A program made the translations under genes and the position numbers. From Bacteroidota bacterium (GTDB lineage Bacteria; Bacteroidota; Bacteroidia; B-17B0; Aurantibacillaceae), in the NCBI GenBank assembly GCA_013298715.1, contig JAAFIQ010000004.1, positions 124,001 through 188,000 of the forward strand: a stretch of DNA of 64,000 bases, written 5' to 3'. This document shows, in pieces, positions 36,322 to 44,098 of the stretch. Under the pieces are notes generated by a model. That model had not been told where the DNA came from and ran no database searches. It was given only the letters and a program-made list of their open reading frames with translations. The stretch's first letter is position 1, and each line of letters opens with the position of its first letter.

Positions 36322-36337
36322 ATCGTAATATAACGAT
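36322..36337. promoter_or_regulatory. Candidate ArsR operator 2
   Basis: ATCGTAATATAACGAT, with arms ATCGT and ACGAT. It shares length and arms with the site at 35593-35608 and lies 46 bases before the arsenate-reductase-like gene, where it could control that gene separately from the tandem regulators. Confidence 0.6.
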
Positions 36338-36382
36338 ATCTTAACACAAGAAAGTTAATATTGCCCCATAAAAACAAAAACT

Positions 36383-37120
36383 ATGGGAACAATAAACAAG
36401 CTTATTAAAACATTGACTATTTTGTTAGCAATTACAACTCTTACCGCATTTATGCCTCCTTCGAGTGCAACTTTCTATAAGAAGCTAAAAAAATACTGTC
36501 ATACTCTCCCCAATGAGTTTAATCAAATCTCAGAAGAGCGAAAAAAAGACCTGATTGAAATGGGTAATTTCGTAATCGAAAAAAGAACAACAGGGAAGGT
36601 TTGTAAATTACTCTTCATTTGTACAAGTAATTCGCGTCGCAGCCACATGGGACAAATATGGTCGCAAACCGCCGCCACCTATTATGGAGTTGATAGTGTT
36701 TGGACATTTTCGGGCGGAACTGAAGCGACAAAAGTAAACATCAATGCAATTAACGCTTTAAGGCGTTGCGGTTTTAGTATTACAACTTCACAAGCTACCG
36801 ACAACCCGATTTGGTTTGTTTCGTTAGGTAATAAAATTGGGGGGTTCGGTATCTTTTCTAAAAAGTATAACAACACAATAAATCCTAAAAGCGAGTTTTG
36901 CGCCTTAATGGTTTGCTCCGAAGCAGACAAATCCTGTCCTTCTGTTGAAGGGGCTGAGCTAAGAATTCCGTTACCATACGATGATCCAAAGTATTATGAC
37001 AATACTCCCTCGCAAGACCAGAAATATGATGAGCGTTGCAGACAAATTGCACGAGAAATGTTCTTCATGATGGATTATGTAAAAGAAAAACTAATTTTAA
37101 AAGTCGAAAGCAAAAAATAA
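36383..37120 (+). CDS. Arsenate-reductase-like / low-molecular-weight phosphatase family protein with signal peptide
   Basis: A 245-residue protein. The phosphatase P-loop CTSNSRRS (Cys-X5-Arg-Ser near residue 80) and the CPSVEGAELRIPLPYDDP segment match the protein-tyrosine-phosphatase/ArsC group of Bacteroidota. Unlike most of these cytoplasmic proteins it begins with MGTINKLIKTLTILLAITTLTAF, a signal-peptide-like segment; an internal Met24 could give a form without it. It stops one base before the DUF2490 gene and belongs with the two ArsR genes, so arsenate or a related oxyanion is a likely target. Confidence 0.78.
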   Translation: MGTINKLIKTLTILLAITTLTAFMPPSSATFYKKLKKYCHTLPNEFNQISEERKKDLIEMGNFVIEKRTTGKVCKLLFICTSNSRRSHMGQIWSQTAATYYGVDSVWTFSGGTEATKVNINAINALRRCGFSITTSQATDNPIWFVSLGNKIGGFGIFSKKYNNTINPKSEFCALMVCSEADKSCPSVEGAELRIPLPYDDPKYYDNTPSQDQKYDERCRQIAREMFFMMDYVKEKLILKVESKK

Positions 37121-37855
37121 ATGCACCGCTCGTCACTCCTCTATTCCATAATAATTTTGCTTTCTATTAAAACCGCAAAAGCCCAAAACAGAGAAATCGG
37201 TGGTGCTTTTCCTACTATTGACCACAGCGGAACTTTTAATAATAAATGGAGTTATAGTTTGTATTATTTTGGCGCATTTAGTTTAATAAATCCTGAAATC
37301 GCTGGAGTAAAAGACGAACCACACTTAAACGCTTTCTATTCTGAACAAGCGCTTTCGTTTAATGTAAACAAAGAATGGTCTTTTACCGGCAGTTATGTTT
37401 ACGAGCGCCAAAATGCTTTTCGCACAACATACCGCAACGAAAATAGGTTTTACATTCAAACAACTTACAAATACAATCTTAACCTCACCAACGTTAAGCA
37501 TCGCTTGCGTTACGACGGTCGTTACATAGAAAACAGAGTAACAAAAGAAACGCCCTACACAAATCGACTGCGTTATTTAATCGGTTTAAGTACTCCCCTT
37601 AAAAAAGAAAGCGATAAAGTTTACTTCACCGCCTACAATGAATTCTTTTTTGACTTAGATAAAAGTTCGACGGCAATCTATAGCGAAAATTGGGCTTTTG
37701 CGGGCTTCGGTTTCAAAACAAAAAGCATTGGCAAATTTGAAATTGGACCTTTGTATATTTTTTGGGTTGCTAATAAAAGTAACGACTTAATTAATTTCTA
37801 CTATTTACAGTTGACCTGGGTGACACACTTAAATTTCAAAAAGGACAAAGGTTGA
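37121..37855 (+). CDS. DUF2490 family outer-membrane barrel
   Basis: A 244-residue protein with a signal peptide (cleavage near KAQN) and repeated strands: WSYSLYYFGAFSL, WSFTGSYVYERQNAF, NRFYIQTTYKYNLNL, HRLRYDGRYIENR, YFTAYNEFFFDL and a closing NFYYLQLTWVTHLNF. These features fit the DUF2490 barrel family. It follows the phosphatase-like gene directly and may be a periplasmic or outer-membrane partner. It ends before repeat copy C. Confidence 0.75.
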   Translation: MHRSSLLYSIIILLSIKTAKAQNREIGGAFPTIDHSGTFNNKWSYSLYYFGAFSLINPEIAGVKDEPHLNAFYSEQALSFNVNKEWSFTGSYVYERQNAFRTTYRNENRFYIQTTYKYNLNLTNVKHRLRYDGRYIENRVTKETPYTNRLRYLIGLSTPLKKESDKVYFTAYNEFFFDLDKSSTAIYSENWAFAGFGFKTKSIGKFEIGPLYIFWVANKSNDLINFYYLQLTWVTHLNFKKDKG

Positions 37856-37874
37856 CGCGCAACAAATATACTGT

Positions 37875-38096
37875 GTGGCACGCCCAGCTTATAACACCAA
37901 GCAAGTGACCATTTTTTGCGGGTTTGCGCTCAAATGCATAACTTGACATAGCAAAAAACTAGGCAAGCCCCGAAACCGTCAGGTTGTGAAAAAACTCAAA
38001 TGAAATGGCTGAGGATCGCTTAAACGGAAATTGTTTCGGGTTGGTATCCGAATAAAAAAATGTGTAATTTAGTTTTTTCATAGGCTGCGGTTACCA
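37875..38096 (+). repeat. Intergenic attC-like repeat, copy C
   Basis: Begins near the R-box-like TATAAC (37890) and ends GTTACC at 38090. It has TTTTTTGC (37912-37919) paired with GCAAAAAA (37951-37958), then a second module of about 115 bases with a perfect 9-bp inverted repeat GAAAAAACT (37988-37996) and AGTTTTTTC (38071-38079). The right module is shared with copy D only. The left flank 37875-37895 is complementary to the start of its own unit in copy B (15 of 21). Confidence 0.55.
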
Positions 38097-38188
38097 GCAA
38101 CAAAGGCGGACGGACATCCGAGACAAACATTTCGGTTGACAAACAACAATATTTTAAATATATTAACGTTAAACAAAAAACAGATATA

Positions 38189-38404
38189 ATGAAAAATAAA
38201 ATTTGGACAACACTTTTAACTCTTTTACTTATTTCAATCGGGCTGACAATATTAGGTTACTGGATAGACATCGACCCTCCAGTTGGTCTTTCGACGACTA
38301 TATTTGAATTCATAATGATGACAATCGTTTTATTTCTGCTTGTATCTTTTATTTACTTCAGTTCAACATTTGCTTTTAAAAGAGTAAAAAAATTATTCTC
38401 TTAA
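38189..38404 (+). CDS. Small two-helix membrane protein
   Basis: A 71-residue protein with two hydrophobic spans (residues 7-26 and 40-62) and a basic tail RVKKLFS. ATG start. It is the only gene between copies C and D, making the smallest unit of the array, and its leader carries the conserved GGACGGACATCC motif. I do not recognise the family. Confidence 0.55.
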   Translation: MKNKIWTTLLTLLLISIGLTILGYWIDIDPPVGLSTTIFEFIMMTIVLFLLVSFIYFSSTFAFKRVKKLFS

Positions 38405-38452
38405 CAAGCAGACTTTTTATAGGCGGACACGTAAACTGTGTTTAAAGTGTGT

Positions 38453-38680
38453 GCGCCTTTGTAGACTGTTAAAAGTAAGCAAGCACAATTTTTGGCACAG
38501 GGCTGATCAAATGCGGGGGAAGAAAGACAATAGCCAAAAGTTGATGTCTGCTTGGAAACCGTTAGTTTTAAAAAACTCAAATAAAGTTGCCATGAATCGC
38601 TTAAATGAAAAACGATTCGTGAAGGTGCCCGAATAAAAAATTGATTATCTTGTTTTTTTGACGGACTGCTGTTATGCCCC
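38453..38680 (+). repeat. Intergenic attC-like repeat, copy D
   Basis: Left flank GCGCCTTTGTAG complementary to the start of its unit (9 contiguous bases CGCCTTTGT, 13 of 20 overall against 38090-38109). TTTTGGC (38490-38496) pairs with GCCAAAA (38533-38539). The right module aligns with copy C over about 100 bases (AAAAACTCAAAT, ATCGCTTAAA, CCGAATAAAAAA). It ends at CTGTTATGCC, overlapping the last codons of the opposing gene. Confidence 0.5.
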
Positions 38681-38938
38681 TTGGGCTTTTTTAGAAAACA
38701 CTTTTGTAAAAAGGTATTTAATTTGTTTTCTAAAAATAAACATGAGTAATAAATACGGCACAGCCATTAGGTATAAAATACCTGAATTTAAGCCGCGCGC
38801 AATAGAATTTGGATTGTGCTTTAAATTGCTTTCGGCAGATGCTTTACACATGGCGCATTGTGCATCAAGGTTATTAGTAACAACTAATAAAATCAAAATT
38901 ACTAATACTATTATTTGGTATTTACTAAGTTTTAGCAT
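38672..38938 (-). CDS. Small membrane protein with CAMC motif
   Basis: An 88-residue protein: a hydrophobic N terminus (8-25), AQCAMCKASAESN directly after it, and a second span near 52-68 followed by a basic tail. The CxxC pair just outside the membrane suggests a redox or metal role. I know this pattern as conserved in Bacteroidota but not its function. It is downstream of the cysteine desulfurase gene by 48 bases on the same strand. Confidence 0.75.
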   Translation of the reverse strand: MLKLSKYQIIVLVILILLVVTNNLDAQCAMCKASAESNLKHNPNSIARGLNSGILYLMAVPYLLLMFIFRKQIKYLFTKVFSKKAQGA

Positions 38939-38986
38939 TGTACAAATTTACGTAAATAAAATTTATCTCTATTAATTTTTGTTGCT

Positions 38987-40105
38987 TTATTTTATAAGCG
39001 CTACCACTTCTTTAACCTCATCAAGCGTATTGTATTTACCAAAACTAAATCTAAAGCTGCGTTTAATTTCATCGGGTTCTAATCCCATGGCTGTTAGTAC
39101 ATGGGAGGGTTCTATTGCGGCACTAGCGCATGCCGAACCGCTTGCTATTGCAACTTTAGCAATAATTTTACTAATATCAACACTTGGTGGGAGAAAAACA
39201 TTACTAGTATTAAAAATTCTTTTTTTTGTGCTTCCGTTAATTCTTAACCCTTCTATATCTAATAACTGATGCTCAAAATAATTTTTTAGTTTAGAAACAT
39301 GCGTACTAATATCCCAATAGTTAGCTTCCGCAATTTTTGCCGCCTCACCAAAACCCACTATTAAAGGTACATTTAAAGTACCACTGCGTAAATTTTGCTG
39401 ATGCCCCCCACCATGTATTTGGGGCAGCAAATTAATACGCGGATTTTTTTTACTCACGTAAAGCGCACCAACACCTTTTGGACCATAAAATTTATGTGCG
39501 CTAAAAGCCATGCAATGTATGCCAAGTTCCTTTACGTCGCAGCGCTCTTTACCAACAAACTGAGTGGCGTCGCTAAAAAAAATTAATTGTTTTTCGTTAC
39601 AAATTTCTGCAATTGCTTCAAGTGGTTGTATAACGCCAGTTTCGTTATTAGCAGCCATAATGGCAACCAAAATTGTTTCAGAGTTTATAGCGCTTTTTAA
39701 TTCTTCTAAATTAATAAGCCCTTCTTTATCCACATCCAAATAAGTTACTTTGCAATTTTGTTTTTCTAAATAAGCACAAGTATCTAACACAGCTTTATGC
39801 TCTGTTTTACAGGTAATAATATGGTTGCCTTTGCTTTTGTATGCTTGCGCAATTCCAATAATTCCAAGGTTCACGCTTTCAGTAGCGCCCGAGGTAAAAA
39901 TTAGTTCGTGATTTTCGGCGCCAATTAAATTTGCAATGTGTGCACAAGCGTTTTCTAATGCAGCGTTGGCTTCCCACCCATAATAATGTAACTTACTTGA
40001 CGCATTGCCGTAACTTTCAGTAAAATAAGGCAACATAGCTCTTACAACATTTTCATCAACACGTGTAGTTGCATTATTATCAAGGTAAATACTTTTTTGA
40101 ATCAT
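38987..40105 (-). CDS. Cysteine desulfurase (NifS/IscS family)
   Basis: PLP enzyme moving sulfur from cysteine to scaffold or tRNA-modifying proteins. Over 372 residues: YLDNNATTRVD at the start, SGATESVN near 73, EHKAVLDT near 101, the PLP-lysine segment SAHKFYGPKG near 203, and the catalytic Cys in ASGSACAS near 322. The active-site loop is short, as in group I NifS-like enzymes. It is divergent from the EamA gene and has a TACCTTTG box 31 bases upstream on the minus strand. Whether it serves Fe-S clusters or tRNA thiolation is unclear. Confidence 0.92.
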   Translation of the reverse strand: MIQKSIYLDNNATTRVDENVVRAMLPYFTESYGNASSKLHYYGWEANAALENACAHIANLIGAENHELIFTSGATESVNLGIIGIAQAYKSKGNHIITCKTEHKAVLDTCAYLEKQNCKVTYLDVDKEGLINLEELKSAINSETILVAIMAANNETGVIQPLEAIAEICNEKQLIFFSDATQFVGKERCDVKELGIHCMAFSAHKFYGPKGVGALYVSKKNPRINLLPQIHGGGHQQNLRSGTLNVPLIVGFGEAAKIAEANYWDISTHVSKLKNYFEHQLLDIEGLRINGSTKKRIFNTSNVFLPPSVDISKIIAKVAIASGSACASAAIEPSHVLTAMGLEPDEIKRSFRFSFGKYNTLDEVKEVVALIK

Positions 40106-40128
40106 AATATTAGTTTAATTTTACGCAC

Positions 40129-41031
40129 TTGCTTAACAAAGGTATTAATAAACATTATTTTTTACTGCATCTCATAGTTTTTATTTGGGGATTTTCGCCC
40201 ATACTTGGCAAATTTATTACAGCAGATACGTGGCAATTAGTTTGGTTTAGAATTTTAATTTCTGTTGTTGTAATGCTCCTTTATATTTTACTCACCAAAC
40301 AAAGTTTAAAGTTAACTACTTATCAATTACTTGGTTTGGCTGGCACTGGCGTAATTATTTTGGTACATTGGTTAGCCTTTTATGGTGCCATTAAAGTTGC
40401 TAATGTAAGTGTTGTTATGGCTGCCTTTAGCACAGGCACGTTATTTAGTTCTATTATTGAACCTATTTTTTATAAGCGAAAAATAAAATTTTACGAAGTA
40501 GTTATAGGCATTGTTATAATTTTTGCAATTGGTTTAATTTTTTCTATTGAAACACACTATTGGTTAGGTATTACCTTAGGTATTGTTGCAGCCTTTACCT
40601 CATCGCTATTTGGCGTGTTTAATGGCTTGTGGGTAAAACAAGTAAAACCTGCAATAATTAGTTTTTATGAATTAGCTACCGCATTATTAGGGCTAACAAT
40701 CTACATATTTATTGTAGGAGATTTTAACGCTCATTTTTTTGAATTAAATTCAAATTCTATAATTGGCTTACTAGTGTTAAGTTTGGTGTGTACAGTATTC
40801 CCATTTATTGCATCTGTAAATTTGGGAAAATACATAAGTCCGTATACCATTGTGTTAACTGTAAACCTTGAAACGGTTTATGGCATTATTTGGGCGATTT
40901 TATTTTTTAATGAGAATAAAGATGTGAAACCGACGTTTTATATTGGAGTTGCAATTATATTGATTGCGGTATTCTTAAATTCTATTTTAAAACGTAAATT
41001 CGATAAAGAAATTTTACCTGAAACAGCTTAA
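40129..41031 (+). CDS. EamA/DMT-family transporter
   Basis: A 300-residue protein with ten membrane segments in two halves. The first repeat starts HFLLHLIVFIWGFSPILGKF, and the second near residue 145 (WLGITLGIVAAFTSSLFGVFNGLWVKQ), as expected for the two EamA units. The C-terminal IWAILFFNENKDVKPTFYIGVAII segment is typical. It exports or imports small metabolites; the substrate is unknown. The start is TTG at 40129. The 3' end overlaps the probable start of the glycosyltransferase gene. Confidence 0.88.
   Translation: MLNKGINKHYFLLHLIVFIWGFSPILGKFITADTWQLVWFRILISVVVMLLYILLTKQSLKLTTYQLLGLAGTGVIILVHWLAFYGAIKVANVSVVMAAFSTGTLFSSIIEPIFYKRKIKFYEVVIGIVIIFAIGLIFSIETHYWLGITLGIVAAFTSSLFGVFNGLWVKQVKPAIISFYELATALLGLTIYIFIVGDFNAHFFELNSNSIIGLLVLSLVCTVFPFIASVNLGKYISPYTIVLTVNLETVYGIIWAILFFNENKDVKPTFYIGVAIILIAVFLNSILKRKFDKEILPETA
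40137..40144 (-). promoter_or_regulatory. Candidate -7 box of the cysteine desulfurase promoter
   Basis: On the minus strand TACCTTTG fits TAnnTTTG exactly and lies 31 bases before the ATG at 40105. It overlaps the first codons of the divergent EamA gene. Confidence 0.4.
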
Positions 41032-41995
41032 AAAAATATTAATTGTTCGATTTAGTTCTATTGGCGATATTGTGCTAACTACGCCAATTATAAGGTGTTT
41101 GAGCCAACAATTACCAGGCAGCGAAATACATTTTGTAATAAAAAAAAGTTTTGAAGCAACACTAAAAAACAATCCTTACTTAAGTAAACTACATACGTTT
41201 GAAAAAGATGTAAATGAAATTTATAAAAACTTAAAGCGAGAAGATTTTGATTTTATAATAGATTTACATAATAATTTACGCAGCACGCGCCTAAAGCTTT
41301 ATTTAAAAAAGCCAAGCCATACTTTTAAAAAATTAAATTTTAAAAAATTTTTAGCGGTTACTTTTAAAAAAATTAATGCACTTCCTGATTTACATATTGT
41401 TGATAGGTACTTTGAACCAATTGAAAAATTAGGCCTCAAGAAAGACGAAGGTGGATTAGATTATTTTATCTCCAAAGAAGATGAGATTAATTGCGAAGAC
41501 GTTTTTTTTAATAAAACCAAAACAAACTTTGTGGCCTTAGTTTTAGGCGGAAGTTATTTTACAAAACAAATTCCAGTAAATAAATTAATTGAAATTTGTA
41601 CCCAACTAAAACAACCTGTTGTTTTGTTTGGAGGTAAAGATGAGATTGAGGTTGGTAATTTACTTGAGAAAAAATTTGAGCATGTAAGAAATGCGTGTGG
41701 AAAATTTTCCTTAAACCAAAGCGCTTCCATCATTAAACAAAGTGATTTAGTTATTACCTCTGATACTGGTTTAATGCATATTGCAAGTGCTTACAACAAA
41801 ATTATTTATTCTGTTTGGGGAAATACAATTCCTGAATTTGGTATGAGTCCTTATAAGCCAAATTCTGAAAATAAAATTTTAGAGACAAAAAATTTAAGTT
41901 GCAGACCATGTTCAAAATTAGGACACCATTCTTGCCCTAAAAAACATTTTAACTGTATGAATGAAATTAATTTTAAGTTTCTTGAGGAAATATAA
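41018..41995 (+). CDS. Glycosyltransferase family 9 (heptosyltransferase-like), non-canonical start
   Basis: About 325 residues of a GT9 enzyme, probably adding a sugar to lipopolysaccharide core. The family's first strand KKILIVRFSSIGDIVLTTP is encoded at 41030-41083, but no ATG, GTG or TTG precedes it in frame; GTG at 41072 would delete it. CTG at 41018 (or ATA/ATT) is the best start, overlapping the EamA stop. Later motifs are VALVLGGSYFTKQIP, VVLFGGKDE, and ITSDTGLMHIASAYN with CRPCSKLGHHSCP near the end. Confidence 0.82.
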   Translation: MKQLKKILIVRFSSIGDIVLTTPIIRCLSQQLPGSEIHFVIKKSFEATLKNNPYLSKLHTFEKDVNEIYKNLKREDFDFIIDLHNNLRSTRLKLYLKKPSHTFKKLNFKKFLAVTFKKINALPDLHIVDRYFEPIEKLGLKKDEGGLDYFISKEDEINCEDVFFNKTKTNFVALVLGGSYFTKQIPVNKLIEICTQLKQPVVLFGGKDEIEVGNLLEKKFEHVRNACGKFSLNQSASIIKQSDLVITSDTGLMHIASAYNKIIYSVWGNTIPEFGMSPYKPNSENKILETKNLSCRPCSKLGHHSCPKKHFNCMNEINFKFLEEI

Positions 41996-42017
41996 GTGAG
42001 TTTTAATTCTTTTTTTG

Positions 42018-42052
42018 AACCATATAAGAAATATAAGGGCATATAAGAATTA
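42018..42052. repeat. Short dispersed repeat at convergent gene ends, copy 1
   Basis: A run with three spaced TATAAG units (CATATAAGAAATATAAGGGCATATAAG). A closely similar element is at 48698-48730. Both lie between convergent gene ends. Confidence 0.5.
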
Positions 42053-42131
42053 ATGAATTTTATCTATATACGAGCCTCAAAGCCTTGAATTAAAGTATTA
42101 AAATAAGAAAAAGGAAAATCGCTTAGAATAA

Positions 42132-43232
42132 TTAAGAGTATTGCAATTCAGGTTCACCAAACTTTCTTAATAATTTGATATGCGAATAAATGGCTTGCCA
42201 AATGGTTTCATTCTCTAAGTAAGGAATGCCAAACTCTTCGGCAGTTTGTTTTACAATTGGTGCGATAGCCGGGTAATGAACGTGACAGATGGTTGGAAAT
42301 AAATGGTGTTCAACCTGAAAGTTTAAACCGCCAACATACCAAGAAATAAATTTATTATGTCTAGAAAAATTAACTGTAGTGTTAAGTTGATGAATAGCCC
42401 ATGTATTTTCTATAGTTGCTAATTCGTTTGGTAAAGGATGTGTAGTAGTTTCTACTGTATGCGCTAATTGAAATACAACAGTTAACACCACTCCTGCGAT
42501 AAAATGCATAATTGTAAAACCAAATAAATACAGACCTATTGGAAGTTTGAGTATCACTAAAGGTAACACAACTCCTACTAAAATATAACCAATTTTAGAT
42601 AAAACAATTTTACGAAACGTAGCTTTGTTTTTTTCTTCGCTATCTTTATTAACGCCACGCTTTTTATATTGAAAATATTGAACAAAATCTTTTAAAAGAA
42701 CCCAATATAGGGTGATAATTCCGTAAAAAAAGATAGCATATAAAAACTGAAATTTATGAAACCATTTTACTTCTTTATGGGGCGAGAATCTAAAAACAAG
42801 TTTATCATCTATATCATCATCGTAATCAACAATATTTGTGTAGGTATGGTGCAATATATTGTGCTGAATTTTCCAATTAGCAACCGAGCCTCCTAGTAAA
42901 TTTAAGGTGTGCCCCATCCAATAATTTGTTTTGCTGTTGGATGAATAAGCGCCGTGATTGGCATCGTGCATAACAGACATGCCAATACCAGCAAGCGCAA
43001 AACCCATTACCGTCCAAAGCAACATGTTTATTCCAGTAGAAAAATTCAACATTAAAATACAAGCAAACGGAATAAGATAAGCAGCCAATAACACAATTGA
43101 CTTAATAACCATTTTAGAATTGTAGTGCTTAGAAATTTTATTTTCTTTAAAGTAACCGTCAACTCGGGAGCGTAAAGTGGCAAAAAACATTGCCTTATCT
43201 TTTTCTGGATGAACAAATTGTAGTGCTTGCAT
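42132..43232 (-). CDS. Membrane fatty acid desaturase
   Basis: A 366-residue di-iron desaturase acting on acyl-lipids or acyl-CoA. The three His boxes are HDANHG (near residue 90), HNILHHTYTN (near 125) and QVEHHLFP (near 308), the last having the Gln of front-end/linoleoyl-type desaturases. Four hydrophobic spans fit the family. The start is ATG. It would adjust membrane fluidity; no adjacent electron-carrier gene is seen. Confidence 0.92.
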   Translation of the reverse strand: MQALQFVHPEKDKAMFFATLRSRVDGYFKENKISKHYNSKMVIKSIVLLAAYLIPFACILMLNFSTGINMLLWTVMGFALAGIGMSVMHDANHGAYSSNSKTNYWMGHTLNLLGGSVANWKIQHNILHHTYTNIVDYDDDIDDKLVFRFSPHKEVKWFHKFQFLYAIFFYGIITLYWVLLKDFVQYFQYKKRGVNKDSEEKNKATFRKIVLSKIGYILVGVVLPLVILKLPIGLYLFGFTIMHFIAGVVLTVVFQLAHTVETTTHPLPNELATIENTWAIHQLNTTVNFSRHNKFISWYVGGLNFQVEHHLFPTICHVHYPAIAPIVKQTAEEFGIPYLENETIWQAIYSHIKLLRKFGEPELQYS

Positions 43233-43328
43233 AAATCAATAGGGATTTAGGGCTGCAATATATGTATTTTTTTTGGTTTCGAATCTATAATCCACATTAT
43301 TGAGTTCAGATTTGGCTTTATTCCGCTT

Positions 43329-44033
43329 TTAAAAAAGTTCTGAATACGTTTTTAAAGTAAAAAATTCAATTTCTTTGGTTATTTTTAATTGTTTCAGTCC
43401 TTTTTTAAATTCTTGTAGAGAATTGTATTGAATAACTTCTTTATTTCTAAAATTAAAGATGTGGTACGTATATTCCTTTTTAATACGTGTATTATAATCC
43501 TTTAGCTTCCTCGTAACTAAATACTCTTTGGTAAAATCAAATTCTTTTATACCATTAAAATTACAATCTAACTCCCCATTATTATTCTCATCAAATCTTG
43601 TAACATTGCTCTCATCATAAAGAGCGGCATCATCAATAAAATCTATACAATGCAAAGAATAGGGGTAAACCAGCGGGTAGCGGTAATAATCTCTAAATCC
43701 GTAATAACCATAAAAAGCATCACTTGTATTTGAATTGGCTAGGTTTTCAGATAGCTTTTTTAAATAAATAACTTGTTTGTTTGTATTATTTTGATAAATT
43801 ATTGTTTTTAAAGAATCAAGCTTTGATACCAACGAATCTGTCACCTCTACTAAGCTATTATTAAACGTTTCAGTAAAATTATTCACGGTTGTAGTTACTT
43901 TTTGAAACGTCATTCTAAATGCCAGAAGCATACCTAGTAGAGCAACAAATAGTAACCCTAACCAAACCCAACCGCTTCTTTTTGAGTTAACTAAACTAAT
44001 AATGCACATTACGGCACTTGCAAGCAAAAGCAA
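43329..44033 (-). CDS. Membrane-anchored hypothetical protein; N terminus may extend to 44078
   Basis: A 234-residue protein with hydrophobic helices near the start (residues 1-14 and 23-38) and a long soluble tail with coiled-coil potential near 45-75 and a D-E-N-N-N-G-E-L-D stretch (near 148) that looks like an EF-hand-type Ca loop. The TTG at 44033 cuts the first helix. In frame upstream, an ATT at 44078 would give MKPFSLILVIGIF, a better membrane start. Family unknown. Confidence 0.6.
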   Translation of the reverse strand: MLLLASAVMCIISLVNSKRSGWVWLGLLFVALLGMLLAFRMTFQKVTTTVNNFTETFNNSLVEVTDSLVSKLDSLKTIIYQNNTNKQVIYLKKLSENLANSNTSDAFYGYYGFRDYYRYPLVYPYSLHCIDFIDDAALYDESNVTRFDENNNGELDCNFNGIKEFDFTKEYLVTRKLKDYNTRIKKEYTYHIFNFRNKEVIQYNSLQEFKKGLKQLKITKEIEFFTLKTYSELF

Positions 44034-44098
44034 AACCGAAAAAATTCCAATAACAAGTATAAGAGAAAATGGCTTAATGTTTTTAGAGCAAAAAAGTA

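Noticed and set aside
38451-38636. ORF of 61 residues within repeat copy D
   Set aside because: It is made of repeat sequence shared with copy C, where the frame is not kept, so it is not a gene.
34605-38680. CRISPR array
   Set aside because: The repeats are long, 700-2500 bases apart and separated by full genes; no short regular spacers exist.
32790-38680. Transposon or insertion sequence
   Set aside because: No transposase, no terminal inverted repeats around the region and no target duplication was seen.
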